From positions 124,001 through 188,000 of the forward strand of contig NZ_QZXA01000003.1 in the NCBI RefSeq assembly GCF_003601985.1: a DNA stretch of 64,000 nt, given 5' to 3'. The notes beneath the pieces are model-generated. The model saw nothing but the letters and a program-made list of their open reading frames with translations. It was not told where the DNA came from and did no database searches. Below are positions 45,740 to 53,879 of the stretch, in pieces. Position 1 is the stretch's first letter. The number at the start of each line of letters is the position of its first letter. The stretch is from Mesorhizobium jarvisii (GTDB taxonomy: Bacteria > Pseudomonadota > Alphaproteobacteria > Rhizobiales > Rhizobiaceae). The position numbers and the translations under genes were made by a program.

Positions 45740-46165
45740 TCAGCCGAGCCTGGCGTCGAGCGACACCTTTATGGCGCCGAGCGCCTTGGAGACCGGGCAT
45801 TCGGCCTTGGCCTTCTCGGCCAATTCCTTGAATTTCGCCGCATCGATGCCGGGCACCTTGCCGACCAGCGTGATCGCGCTGCCGGTGATGCCGGTGCCCG
45901 GAACCAGCGTCACCACGGCCTTGGCGTCGAGTTCGGCGGCGGGCGTGCCGTTCTCGGCCAGGAAGTGCGAAAGCTGCATGGCGTAGCAGCCGGCATGTGC
46001 CGCCGCGATCAGCTCTTCCGGGTTGGTGCCGGATTTGCCGCTTTCATCCTCGAAGCGCGCCTTGAACGAATAGGGCGTGCCCTTGAGCGTCCCGCTCTGG
46101 CTGTCGAGCGTGCCCTTGCCTTCTTTCAGATTGCCTTTCCAGACGGCGGTTGCGGTGCGGTCCAT
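45740..46165 (-). CDS. osmC: OsmC family peroxiredoxin
   Basis: A 141-residue OsmC-type hydroperoxide reductase. It begins MDRTATAVWKGNLKEGKGTL. The peroxidatic Cys is in AAAHAGCYAMQLSHFLAENG near residue 60 and the resolving Cys in AKAECPVSKALGAI near 124. GTNPEELIAAAHAGC is the family signature. It is a second, OsmC-branch enzyme besides ohr at 29300; OsmC members usually respond to osmotic or stationary stress instead of OhrR. Symbol by family resemblance. Confidence 0.9.
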   Translation of the reverse strand: MDRTATAVWKGNLKEGKGTLDSQSGTLKGTPYSFKARFEDESGKSGTNPEELIAAAHAGCYAMQLSHFLAENGTPAAELDAKAVVTLVPGTGITGSAITLVGKVPGIDAAKFKELAEKAKAECPVSKALGAIKVSLDARLG

Positions 46166-46419
46166 GAAGTCCTCCTTGGTTGCCGTGAACTTGGGGTTGT
46201 CGTGAACTTGGTCCGGGTGAAGCCCGGCGTCCGGTCAACTATAGCGCGGGTCGGCGCGAAGACCACTGCACTGTTTGGACCACGGCACGATGACGGCGCA
46301 TTTGCCTTCGGAAAAATCCGGGCAGCCCGGAAAAAAATAGTCGCGCAAAAATGTCGACTTCCATCCAGCCCGTCCGTCCTGTGTGCGGCCATGGGATCTG
46401 TGGCCTGATGGAGGTTCAC

Positions 46420-46647
46420 ATGGACAATCTGTTTTTCGCACTGTGGAAGAGCCCGGGCCATGGGCCTGAGCGACAGGAAGACTTCTGGCTGGATCCGCCT
46501 GCGCCCGTCTTCGCCAGGCTGCTGGCGGCGGTCGCCATCATCGGGGTCGCGACATGCCTTCTCGACCATGCGGCGGCCATCGACGGCAAGGCTGACACGC
46601 TCGTCGTCGCATCCTATGGTTCGTCTCAGCAGGAGAGCTCGCGATGA
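46420..46647 (+). CDS. Small membrane protein coupled to a YCII-type gene
   Basis: A 75-residue protein: MDNLFFALWKSPGHGPERQE, then one hydrophobic helix (FARLLAAVAIIGVATCLL, about 31-48) and a short tail. Unrecognised. ATG 46420 follows GATGGAGGTTCAC, and its TGA overlaps the next ATG (46644-46647), which argues that it is real. The 254-base gap before it holds two near copies of GTCGTGAACTTGG near 46183-46210 and nothing else I can name. Confidence 0.6.
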   Translation: MDNLFFALWKSPGHGPERQEDFWLDPPAPVFARLLAAVAIIGVATCLLDHAAAIDGKADTLVVASYGSSQQESSR

Positions 46648-47000
46648 AATATGTCTGCCTGGTTTATGGTGAGGAAAAGGACCTCTACGCATTGACCGTG
46701 GAGCGCGGGGCCAAGCTCGACGCGGATTCACTGGCCTATGACAGGTCCCTGGACCAGGAGGGCAAGCTGATCATCGCGCAGGCGCTGCAATCGGTGAGAA
46801 CGTCGAAGTCGGTGCGCCGGCGCGAGGGCAAGCGCCTCGTCACCGACGGCCCTTTCGCCGAAACCAAGGAGCAACTGCTCGGCTTCGTCATGGTCGAGGC
46901 CGACACTCTCGACGAAGCGCTGGACATCGCCGCCGGTATTCCGCTGGCCGAACTCGGCACGGTCGAGGTCCGGGCGATCTACACTATACCGGGGTCTTAG
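46644..47000 (+). CDS. YCII-related (DGPF domain) protein
   Basis: A 118-residue ferredoxin-like-fold protein. MKYVCLVYGEEKDLYAL at the N-terminus and VTDGPFAETKEQLLGFVMVE in the middle are the DGPF/YCII signature. Members often sit next to ECF sigma factors as proposed ligand-binding partners, but no sigma factor is adjacent here. It overlaps the upstream small membrane gene by 4 bases. Confidence 0.9.
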   Translation: MKYVCLVYGEEKDLYALTVERGAKLDADSLAYDRSLDQEGKLIIAQALQSVRTSKSVRRREGKRLVTDGPFAETKEQLLGFVMVEADTLDEALDIAAGIPLAELGTVEVRAIYTIPGS

Positions 47001-47158
47001 GTGGTGCCTGGCCTTGGCGGCTGAGGCTACAAACCGGCTGTTTAATCGCCTAAGTTTCACCAGCCGCAATTGAAGTTTCTTCGCCGCAAGCAACTCTCGC
47101 GTGTTGAAGCGGCGCGACAGTTCTCTTATCGTCCCTCGGATTTCCGGGGGATTTCGAC

Positions 47159-47686
47159 ATGCCTTTCCTGATTGCTGTCCTTGGCGTGCTGGGTGCGGCG
47201 GCGTTCTGGTGGTACCGGATGAAGGCCATGAACGATGCCGCGCGCGAGGTCGCCGATGTCGTCGGGCGCGTGCAAGGCAACATCAGGCGCAAGAAACTGC
47301 GCAAGCAGGCGGCCCTGTCGCCGCTCACGGCGATCGACGATCCGGTGGTGGCCGCCGCGACGCTGATTACCGCGATCGTTTCCGAGAACGGCCCCGTGCT
47401 GCCGCAGCGCGAGGCCGTCATCCGCGCTGTAATCTCCGAGATCGCCGACAAGAAGAAAACCGACGAGGCGGTGATTTACGCCAAATGGGCGGCGGCGCAG
47501 ATCGACGACACCACGATCGTCATCGACAAGCTGGCGCCGTTCCTGCGCGAACGTCTCGACGTCGCCGAGCGCAACGATCTGCTGCAGATGGTCAACCGCG
47601 CCGCCCAGGGTGGCGAGATGCGCCTCGAGATCGCCGACCAACGCATGCTGCGGCTGCGGCAGAAGCTTGGTTTTGAAGTGAACTAG
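47159..47686 (+). CDS. Membrane-anchored protein, possibly TerB-like
   Basis: A 175-residue protein with an N-terminal helix (MPFLIAVLGVLGAAAFWWY) and a cytoplasmic all-helical domain. The pattern PVVAAATLITAIVSENGPVL, AVIRAVISEIADKKKTDEAV and ERNDLLQMVNRAAQ resembles TerB-like/DnaJ-associated helical domains. This is fold-level resemblance only. The ATG follows CGGGGGATTTCGAC. It stands alone between short intergenic regions. Confidence 0.78.
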   Translation: MPFLIAVLGVLGAAAFWWYRMKAMNDAAREVADVVGRVQGNIRRKKLRKQAALSPLTAIDDPVVAAATLITAIVSENGPVLPQREAVIRAVISEIADKKKTDEAVIYAKWAAAQIDDTTIVIDKLAPFLRERLDVAERNDLLQMVNRAAQGGEMRLEIADQRMLRLRQKLGFEVN

Positions 47687-47895
47687 GCTGTGGCGATATT
47701 CGCCGGCGTATTGGCGAGGCGCTCTCGGCTGCGGACTCACAAAGGCGCAGCGACAGTCTGATGGCCGCCAAGATCATGCACAATCGCTTGCTTCGAATGT
47801 CGGAATTGGGCTCGAGCTCAACGCATTTCATGGCGGCTCCCCCACTACGACCGGTATAAATTATCGGTCAGTCGATTGGCTCAAGGAGAATTCGC

Positions 47896-48294
47896 ATGCG
47901 CGGTCATTGTTTATGTGGCGCCATTGCTTTTGAGGTCGATGGTCCGGCACAAGCATGCGTGAGCTGTCATTGTGAAAGTTGTCGGCGGCAATGTTCTGCG
48001 CCGATGACCACCTATATTGGCGTCTTGGACGACCAATGGCGATGGCTGAGCAAGCCTCCGAAGGTCTTCAACTCTTCTCCCGGTGTGGAAAGAACATTTT
48101 GCGATCACTGTGGCTCGCCACTGTCTTTCCGCTCAAAGAACATGTCCGGTGTCATGCATTTTTTTGCCGCGGCGATGGAGGACCCGGAAAAATTTGCACC
48201 AACGTTGCATGTCGCTTTTGAGGAGAAGCTCCCCTGGCTGAAACTCGCCGACGGCCTGCCGACACGTTTTGGGCCTGACTATACGAAAGGCTAG
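47896..48294 (+). CDS. GFA/CENP-V family zinc protein
   Basis: A 132-residue protein of the glutathione-dependent formaldehyde-activating (GFA) family. Zinc cysteines lie in GHCLCGAIAFEV, SCHCESCRRQCSAP and TFCDHCGSPLSF. Members bind zinc and sometimes glutathione; formaldehyde conversion is proven only for Gfa itself. AAGGAGAATTCGC precedes the ATG. Its stop overlaps the stop of the convergent hydroxylase gene (bases 48291-48294). Confidence 0.9.
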   Translation: MRGHCLCGAIAFEVDGPAQACVSCHCESCRRQCSAPMTTYIGVLDDQWRWLSKPPKVFNSSPGVERTFCDHCGSPLSFRSKNMSGVMHFFAAAMEDPEKFAPTLHVAFEEKLPWLKLADGLPTRFGPDYTKG

Positions 48295-49550
48295 ATCGCC
48301 TCGCCTTTCAGCAGCCGCGGCGTGTCCGCGGACAATCCCGACGCCTGCCGGATGAAAAACTCCTTCAGGCGCGGCATGCGCTCGACGAGGCCGAGGCCGA
48401 TGTCGCGCACGGTGCGCAGCGGGGTGATGTCGTTGGAAAACAGCCGGTTAAGCACATCCGTCGTGACGCCCATCTGCACCGTGTCGAAACGGCGCCATTG
48501 CTGGTAGCGTTCGAGCACGTCGAGCGCGCCGATGTCCTGGCCGAGCCGGTCGGCCTCGACGATCACTTCGGCAAGTGCGGCCACATCCTTGAAGCCGAGA
48601 TTGAGGCCCTGGCCGGCGATCGGATGGATGCCGTGGGCGGCGTCGCCGGCAAGGGCCACGCGCGGGGCGACGAAGGCGCGCGCGATGGTGAGGCCGAGCG
48701 GCCAGGCGCGCGGCTTGTCGGCAACGCGGATCTCGCCGAGCTTCAGGCTGAAACGCTGTTCCAGTTCATGCTCGAAGACGAGGTCGTCGCCTTCCACCAG
48801 CGTTTTGGCATCCTCCGTGCGTTCGACCCAGACGATCGACGAGCGGTTGGTGCCGTCTTCGTCGGGTTTCAGCGGCAGCGTGGCGAAGGGGCCGGCGGGC
48901 AAGAAGTGCTCTTCGGCGCGGCCATTGTGCGGGCGTTCATGCGCCACGGTGCAGACGATGCCGGACTGGCCATAGTCCCACTTCACCGTCTTGATGCCGG
49001 CCATGTCGCGCAGCTTCGAATTGACGCCGTCGGCGGCGACCAGCAGCCGTGCCGTCAGCGCGGCGCCGTCGGCCAGATGCACGGTGATACCGGCGCCATT
49101 GGTCTCGAAACCCTGCACCGCGACGCCTTCGATGATGTCGATGCCGAGCTTTTCGGCCCTGGCGCGCAAGGCGCCGTTGAGCGACTTGTTGGCGACCATA
49201 TGGGCGAAGGGCTCGCCCGGCGCCACTTCGCCGCCAAAGGTCAGGAAGACCGGGCGCACAGGATCGGCGCTGCGCGAATCGGTAATGATCATCTCGGTGA
49301 TCGCCTGCGCCTGCGGCGCGATCTCGGCCCAGACGCCGAGCTGGTCGAGCATGCGGCAGGCGGCAGCGGCAATGGCCGAGGCGCGGCCGTCGCGTTGCCA
49401 GGCGCCGGCGGGCGCGGCATCGACCAGCGCCACGGCCAGATGCGGTCGCGCCTGTTTCAGCGAGACGGCGGTGGCCAGGCCGACATAGCCTGCTCCGGCG
49501 ACGAGGACATCGAGCCCGGATCTGGTCTTGGCGTCCGCCTTGCGTTCCAT
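48291..49550 (-). CDS. UbiH/UbiF/Coq6 family FAD hydroxylase
   Basis: A 419-residue flavoprotein monooxygenase of ubiquinone biosynthesis. FAD motifs: VLVAGAGYVGLATAVSLKQ at the start, RLLVAADGVNSKLRDMAG (DG motif) and VALAGDAAHGIHPIAGQGLN (GD motif). It hydroxylates the quinone ring; rhizobia have one or two such enzymes (UbiL/UbiM types) with relaxed position specificity, so I do not assign the carbon. ATG 49550 follows CAAGGAGCCAAGGC. tesB is divergent with a 98-base gap. Confidence 0.92.
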   Translation of the reverse strand: MERKADAKTRSGLDVLVAGAGYVGLATAVSLKQARPHLAVALVDAAPAGAWQRDGRASAIAAAACRMLDQLGVWAEIAPQAQAITEMIITDSRSADPVRPVFLTFGGEVAPGEPFAHMVANKSLNGALRARAEKLGIDIIEGVAVQGFETNGAGITVHLADGAALTARLLVAADGVNSKLRDMAGIKTVKWDYGQSGIVCTVAHERPHNGRAEEHFLPAGPFATLPLKPDEDGTNRSSIVWVERTEDAKTLVEGDDLVFEHELEQRFSLKLGEIRVADKPRAWPLGLTIARAFVAPRVALAGDAAHGIHPIAGQGLNLGFKDVAALAEVIVEADRLGQDIGALDVLERYQQWRRFDTVQMGVTTDVLNRLFSNDITPLRTVRDIGLGLVERMPRLKEFFIRQASGLSADTPRLLKGEAI

Positions 49551-49648
49551 GCCTTGGCTCCTTGCGCGTCGGCCCGGGCTCGCGCCCTTGACGGCTCGTT
49601 CTTCCTGTCGGAAACCGCCATAGCAATTTTGCGGCGAGGTCACAAAAC

Positions 49649-50509
49649 ATGACGGCGGCGATCGACGAGCTTCTGAGCATTCTCGACCTCGAGAGGCTGG
49701 AACACAATCTGTATCGTGGTCGCAGCCCCCAGGTGGAGTGGCAGCGCGTGTTCGGCGGCCAGACCATCGCCCAGGCGCTGGTAGCGGCGCAGCGGACGGT
49801 GGAGCCGGACCGCTTCGTGCATTCGCTGCACGGCTATTTCATGCGGCCGGGCGACATCAGGGTGCCGATCGTCTACGAGGTCGACCGCATCCGCGACGGC
49901 GGCTCCTTCACCACTCGACGCGTGCTGGCGATCCAGCACGGACAGGCGATCTTTTCGCTGGAAGCCTCGTTCCAGGTCGACGAGAAGGGGCTGGAGCACC
50001 AGTTCGCGCTGCCCGACGACGTGCCGCCGCCGGAAGGGCTGCTGACGCAGCGCCAGCTGCTCGAAAGAGCCGAGCGTGTGCCGGAGGCGGTGCGCCGCTT
50101 CTGGGCGCGCGAACGGCCGCTGGAACTCAGGCCGGTCAATCTCCAGCACTATGAAAGCCGCGACAAGCTGCCGCCCCGGCAGAACGTCTGGATCCGCCTT
50201 GGCGGCCCGGTTCCCGATGACCGCGCGCTGCAATCGGTGCTGCTGGCCTATCTCTCCGACATGACGCTATTGGACACCTCGACCTTCGCGCATGGGCGCG
50301 GCCTGTTCGATCCCGATATCCAGGCGGCGAGCCTCGACCATTCGATGTGGTTCCATCGGCCGCATTCGCTCGACGGCTGGCTGCTCTATGCGCAGGACAG
50401 CCCGTCGAGTTCGGGGTCGCGCGGCTTCAGCCGCGGCACGCTCTATGCGCGCGACGGCACGCTGATCGCCTCGATGGCCCAGGAAGGGTTGATCCGGCTC
50501 AAGCGTTGA
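49649..50509 (+). CDS. tesB: Acyl-CoA thioesterase II
   Basis: A 286-residue double-hotdog thioesterase that hydrolyses medium- and long-chain acyl-CoA. QVEWQRVFGGQTIAQALVAA begins the first hotdog, and GGSFTTRRVLAIQHG follows. The second has YLSDMTLLDTS with the catalytic Asp, and DHSMWFHRPHSLDGWLLYAQ near the C-terminus. GCGAGGTCACAAAAC precedes the ATG. It is divergent from the UbiH-family gene. Confidence 0.95.
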   Translation: MTAAIDELLSILDLERLEHNLYRGRSPQVEWQRVFGGQTIAQALVAAQRTVEPDRFVHSLHGYFMRPGDIRVPIVYEVDRIRDGGSFTTRRVLAIQHGQAIFSLEASFQVDEKGLEHQFALPDDVPPPEGLLTQRQLLERAERVPEAVRRFWARERPLELRPVNLQHYESRDKLPPRQNVWIRLGGPVPDDRALQSVLLAYLSDMTLLDTSTFAHGRGLFDPDIQAASLDHSMWFHRPHSLDGWLLYAQDSPSSSGSRGFSRGTLYARDGTLIASMAQEGLIRLKR

Positions 50510-50524
50510 GCATTGCGAGTCTTG

Positions 50525-50601
50525 TTTGAGCAGGATCACCGGGCAAACGAAAACCGTTTGTCCGGGAAAACCGGGCTCGATTTTTCGGGATCATGCTCAA
50601 A
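50525..50601. repeat. Palindromic repeat with GAGCATGATC ends
   Basis: TTTGAGCAGGATC at 50525-50537 pairs with GATCATGCTCAAA at 50589-50601 (one mismatch). The middle contains AAACGAAAACCGTTT and GAAAACCGGGCTCG. The ends match the widespread rhizobial repeat TGAGCATGATC...GATCATGCTCA. It starts 16 bases after the tesB stop and could also end that transcript. Confidence 0.75.
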
Positions 50602-50732
50602 GCCGGCAAATTAGGCAAATTCGAAAAATTGCATATTTTTTGAGCATGTGGCGTGCCGCAGGCATTGGCACCCGCTGCCTCCCATCGCCTCATTCCCTGT
50701 GTTTACAACAGGTTAACATGCTGCTTCGGCAC

Positions 50733-50750
50733 TTGGCACGGAGCTTGAAT
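50733..50750 (+). promoter_or_regulatory. Sigma-54-like promoter of glnK-amtB
   Basis: TTGGCACGGAGCTTGAAT fits the -24/-12 class: GG at 50735-50736 and, ten bases on, GA at 50747-50748 where GC is canonical. The spacing and the TGGCACG half are exact. Predicted transcription start is about 50760, giving a 70-base leader before glnK. No clear NtrC palindrome was found in 50602-50732. Activation under nitrogen limitation is expected from the genes it serves. Confidence 0.68.
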
Positions 50751-50825
50751 CCTTGTGTGCACTCTCCGGCTCTTTGGGATCGGTGAAGTCGTGCAAACGC
50801 GGGGGACCGCAACAGCAAAGGGTGA

Positions 50826-51170
<345 letters not shown>

Positions 51171-51201
51171 GCGGCGAACACGTATTCCAATGGAGAGTTC
51201 A

Positions 51202-52563
51202 ATGAATATTTCTTCCACCTTGAAGACGACGGGACGGGCGGCCCTTCTGGGCTCGCTTGCTCTGGCAGCATTGGGCAGCGTCGCCGCCTTTGCGCAGGAA
51301 GCCGCTCCGGCCGCTGCCGCCGCCGCACCGGCTGCCGCGCCCACCCCGGTGCTCGACACCGGCAACACCGCCTGGATGCTGACCTCGACGGCCCTGGTGC
51401 TGATGATGACCATTCCGGGCCTGGCGCTGTTCTACGGCGGCATGGTGCGCAAGAAGAACGTGCTCGCCACCATCATGCAGAGCTTCGCCATCACCTGCCT
51501 GGTAACGGTGCTGTGGTTCATGTTCGGCTATTCGCTGGCCTTCACCACCAATGAATCCGCCAGCATGAACAGCTACATCGGCGGCTTCTCGAGATTCTTC
51601 CATCACGGCATCACCGTCTCGACGCTGTGGCTGCCAGGGGTCGCGAACATTCCTGAGTTCGTCTTCTCGATGTTCCAGATGACCTTCGCCATCATCACGC
51701 CTGCCCTCATCGCCGGTGCCTTCGCCGAGCGCATGAAGTTCTCGGCGTTGCTGATCTTCATGGCCCTGTGGCTGCTGGTCGTCTATGCGCCGATCGCGCA
51801 TTGGGTCTGGGGTGGCGGCTTCCTTGGCGCGGCCGGCGTGCTCGACTTCGCCGGCGGCACGGTCGTCCACATCAACGCCGGTGTCGCGGGCCTGGTCTGC
51901 GCGCTGGTCCTGGGCAAGCGCGAAGGCTACGGCACCACCAACATGGCGCCGCACAACCTGGTCTATTCGGTGATCGGCGCTTCGCTGCTGTGGGTCGGCT
52001 GGTTCGGCTTCAACGCCGGTTCGGAACTGGCAGCCGACGGCCTTGCCGGTGCCGCCATGCTCAACACCCAGGTCGCCACCGCCGCGGCGGCTCTCGCCTG
52101 GATGTTCGCCGAATGGATCGTCGCCAAGAAGCCCTCGGTGCTCGGCATCATCTCGGGCGCCGTCGCCGGTCTCGTCGCGGTGACGCCGGCTTCCGGCTTC
52201 GTCAACCCGACCGGCGCCTTCATCGTCGGCATCGTCGCCGGCGTGGTCTGCTACATCTCGGCGGTCAAGGTGAAGCACATGTTCGGCTATGACGACTCGC
52301 TCGATGCCTTCGGCGTCCATGGCGTCGGCGGCGTGGTCGGTGCGTTGCTGACCGGCGTGCTCGCCGATCCGGCGATCAATGCACTCGGCAAAGACGCTTC
52401 CATCGGCAAGCAGCTCTACGGCATCGTCTTCACCATCCTGTGGACGGCGATCGCCACCTTCGTGATCCTCTACATCGTCAAGGCGCTGGTCGGCCTGCGT
52501 CCGACGACCCAGGAAGAGGTCGAAGGCCTCGACATCTCCCAGCATGGCGAAGTGGTGCCGTAA
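51202..52563 (+). CDS. amtB: Ammonium transporter AmtB
   Basis: A 453-residue protein with a cleavable signal (to AFAQ about residue 32), an Ala/Pro-rich spacer, and eleven membrane helices. GLALFYGGMVRKKNVLATIM is the Amt signature; the pore histidines lie in GGTVVHINAGVAGL and DAFGVHGVGGVVGALL. It conducts ammonium/ammonia and is gated by GlnK. ATG 51202 follows ATGGAGAGTTCA. It is 31 bases after glnK. A strong terminator follows. Confidence 0.96.
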   Translation: MNISSTLKTTGRAALLGSLALAALGSVAAFAQEAAPAAAAAAPAAAPTPVLDTGNTAWMLTSTALVLMMTIPGLALFYGGMVRKKNVLATIMQSFAITCLVTVLWFMFGYSLAFTTNESASMNSYIGGFSRFFHHGITVSTLWLPGVANIPEFVFSMFQMTFAIITPALIAGAFAERMKFSALLIFMALWLLVVYAPIAHWVWGGGFLGAAGVLDFAGGTVVHINAGVAGLVCALVLGKREGYGTTNMAPHNLVYSVIGASLLWVGWFGFNAGSELAADGLAGAAMLNTQVATAAAALAWMFAEWIVAKKPSVLGIISGAVAGLVAVTPASGFVNPTGAFIVGIVAGVVCYISAVKVKHMFGYDDSLDAFGVHGVGGVVGALLTGVLADPAINALGKDASIGKQLYGIVFTILWTAIATFVILYIVKALVGLRPTTQEEVEGLDISQHGEVVP

Positions 52564-52578
52564 GGCAAGCTTCGCCAA

Positions 52579-52615
52579 GGGGCCGGCGGATCCTCCTCCC
52601 GCCGGCCCCATATTT
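52579..52615 (+). terminator. Terminator after amtB
   Basis: GGGGCCGGCGG at 52579-52589 and CCGCCGGCCCC at 52599-52609 form perfect 11-base arms around a 9-base loop, followed by ATATTTT. It lies 15 bases after the amtB stop. Confidence 0.88.
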
Positions 52616-52620
52616 TCACG

Positions 52621-52737
52621 CAATCCCGGGAAAACCTGCAATTCGGCTTTCCCGGAGCTACTCCAGAGATCCCGTCGTGACGTTCTCGAAAGAGGCTCAC
52701 GCATTGAGGCCCGAAGCAATTCGGGCCTCTTTTTTTG
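52621..52737 (+). ncRNA. Candidate small RNA between amtB and an exported protein gene
   Basis: After the amtB terminator come about 117 bases without a coding frame of note, containing hairpin CCGGGAAA (52626-52633)/TTTCCCGG (52648-52655), a single-stranded middle, and a textbook terminator GAGGCCCGAA-GCAA-TTCGGGCCTC plus seven T. A terminator with no gene in front of it is the usual sign of an independent small RNA. No promoter boxes are obvious, so a processed amtB 3' product that reads through the first terminator is an alternative. Confidence 0.45.
52706..52736 (+). terminator. Orphan terminator downstream of amtB
   Basis: GAGGCCCGAA at 52706-52715 and TTCGGGCCTC at 52720-52729 with loop GCAA, followed by T at 52730-52736. 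It is the second strong terminator within 130 bases and there is no gene between the two. The remaining bases 52738-52896 probably carry the promoter of the next gene. Confidence 0.9.
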
Positions 52738-52896
52738 GAAAATCGAACGCTTCGAAAAGAAGAAGGAGGAATCGTTTTTCGATGCGATCACGTTCGCGTG
52801 ATCAGCCAACGAGGAGAAACATAGAGCCTCCCGGCTCCGTACTGGAGGTGCGAGCGCCGTTCTGGTGCTCGCTACCAACAGGGAAGGAACCAACTG

Positions 52897-53172
52897 ATGA
52901 ACATCAAGAACATCTTCCTGGGAGCACTGGCTCTGTCGATGGTCGGCGGCGTTGCGCTTGCTGGCGCGCTCGACGAGCCTGACAATATGGCGCCGTTCTT
53001 CACCGATGCCGGCATGAAGACCATGAAGTCCGAGGCGGATTTCAAGGCAGCCTGGGCCTCGACGGCCAAGGACAAGCAGGACCAGATGATGAAGGAGTGC
53101 CAGGACGCAGCGATGAGCAAGCCTCACGCCGAATTCTGCGCCAACCTGATGATGTACGCCGGTCACAAGTGA
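52897..53172 (+). CDS. Small exported protein of unknown function
   Basis: A 91-residue protein with a signal peptide (IFLGALALSMVGGVALAG). The mature 70 residues are charged and helical with two Cys (KECQDAAM, EFCANLMMY) that may pair in a helical hairpin. Unrecognised family. AAGGGAAGGAACCAACTG gives a strong ribosome site, and promoter-proximal and distal terminators frame it as a single-gene unit. Confidence 0.78.
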   Translation: MNIKNIFLGALALSMVGGVALAGALDEPDNMAPFFTDAGMKTMKSEADFKAAWASTAKDKQDQMMKECQDAAMSKPHAEFCANLMMYAGHK

Positions 53173-53179
53173 TCGCGCG

Positions 53180-53206
53180 GGATCGGGCAGAGGCCCGATC
53201 CTTTTG
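53180..53206 (+). terminator. Terminator after the small exported protein gene
   Basis: GGATCGGGC at 53180-53188 and GCCCGATCC at 53193-53201 with loop AGAG, followed by TTTTG. It begins 8 bases after the stop. Confidence 0.88.
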
Positions 53207-53312
53207 TTGTCGAGCGAAACGATGGCGGGTCCAGGTGCCCGCCATTGTTTCGTTTGCCAGTACGCCTTGGCGGAGACCGCAGGCGTTCCCGATGCCCGTC
53301 CGATGGCGGAGT

Positions 53313-53684
53313 CTATCCGCCGGTGCCGTCGTCCATCATGGTGTTTGTCAGCGCCTCATAGGCACTGCTGCACATCTGGGAACGGGGGCAATTGCGGACA
53401 ATCAACGTCGGCGCCACCGTCAGTACGGCCGCAATCAGAATTTGCAGGCCAAGACCCGGCACCAAAAATGCCTTGCCGAAGAGAGCCCTGTACAGAAAAT
53501 ACAGGCCCTGTATCAGGCAAGCGGAGGCGAGCAGGTGCAGGAGCGGGCCGGTCGCCCTGGCAAAGGGCGTCACGTGACCATCCGGAAAGCCCACCATCCC
53601 GAGTTCGACAAACCAGTGCGCAGCAAGCAGGAGACTAAGCCCTGCCCAGGCCAGGGCCGCCCCGCGAAGGAAGATAGACCGCAT
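53313..53684 (-). CDS. Hypothetical membrane protein
   Basis: A 123-residue protein with three or four hydrophobic helices (FLRGAALAWAGLSLLLAAHW, GPLLHLLASACLIQGLYFLY, LQILIAAVLTVAPTLIV) and a short polar C-terminus with two Cys (VRNCPRSQMCSSAYEA). Unrecognised. The ATG at 53684 was chosen because the first helix follows directly; an upstream ATG at 53723 adds a polar, Arg-rich stretch. It is divergent from ftsK. Confidence 0.62.
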   Translation of the reverse strand: MRSIFLRGAALAWAGLSLLLAAHWFVELGMVGFPDGHVTPFARATGPLLHLLASACLIQGLYFLYRALFGKAFLVPGLGLQILIAAVLTVAPTLIVRNCPRSQMCSSAYEALTNTMMDDGTGG

Positions 53685-53784
53685 GCCTCTATCCACCCCG
53701 GTGGCCGCACGGCGACATTGCACATCCCGCCCGCTTCCGCTGCAACCTGAAGTGACGAGTTTGATGATCTCAACCTCTTATAGT

Positions 53785-53800
53785 TAATGCCCCCTTAACC
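53785..53800 (+). promoter_or_regulatory. Candidate CtrA box upstream of ftsK
   Basis: TTAATGCCCCCTTAAC is TTAA-N7-TTAA followed by C, the full CtrA consensus. It ends 80 bases before the ftsK ATG and lies in the divergent region with the membrane protein gene at 53684. Confidence 0.55.
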
Positions 53801-53879
53801 TTCCCACCGATAGTCTGGCATCCGAATCTGCCGGAGTGCGTCATGCGCTCGGGCCAGGCAATCACTGACGGGGAAGAGC

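Noticed and set aside
46166..46419. Near-duplicate GTCGTGAACTTGG segments as an operator
   Set aside because: They are direct, short and overlap the OsmC leader with no symmetry; too little to support a regulatory site.
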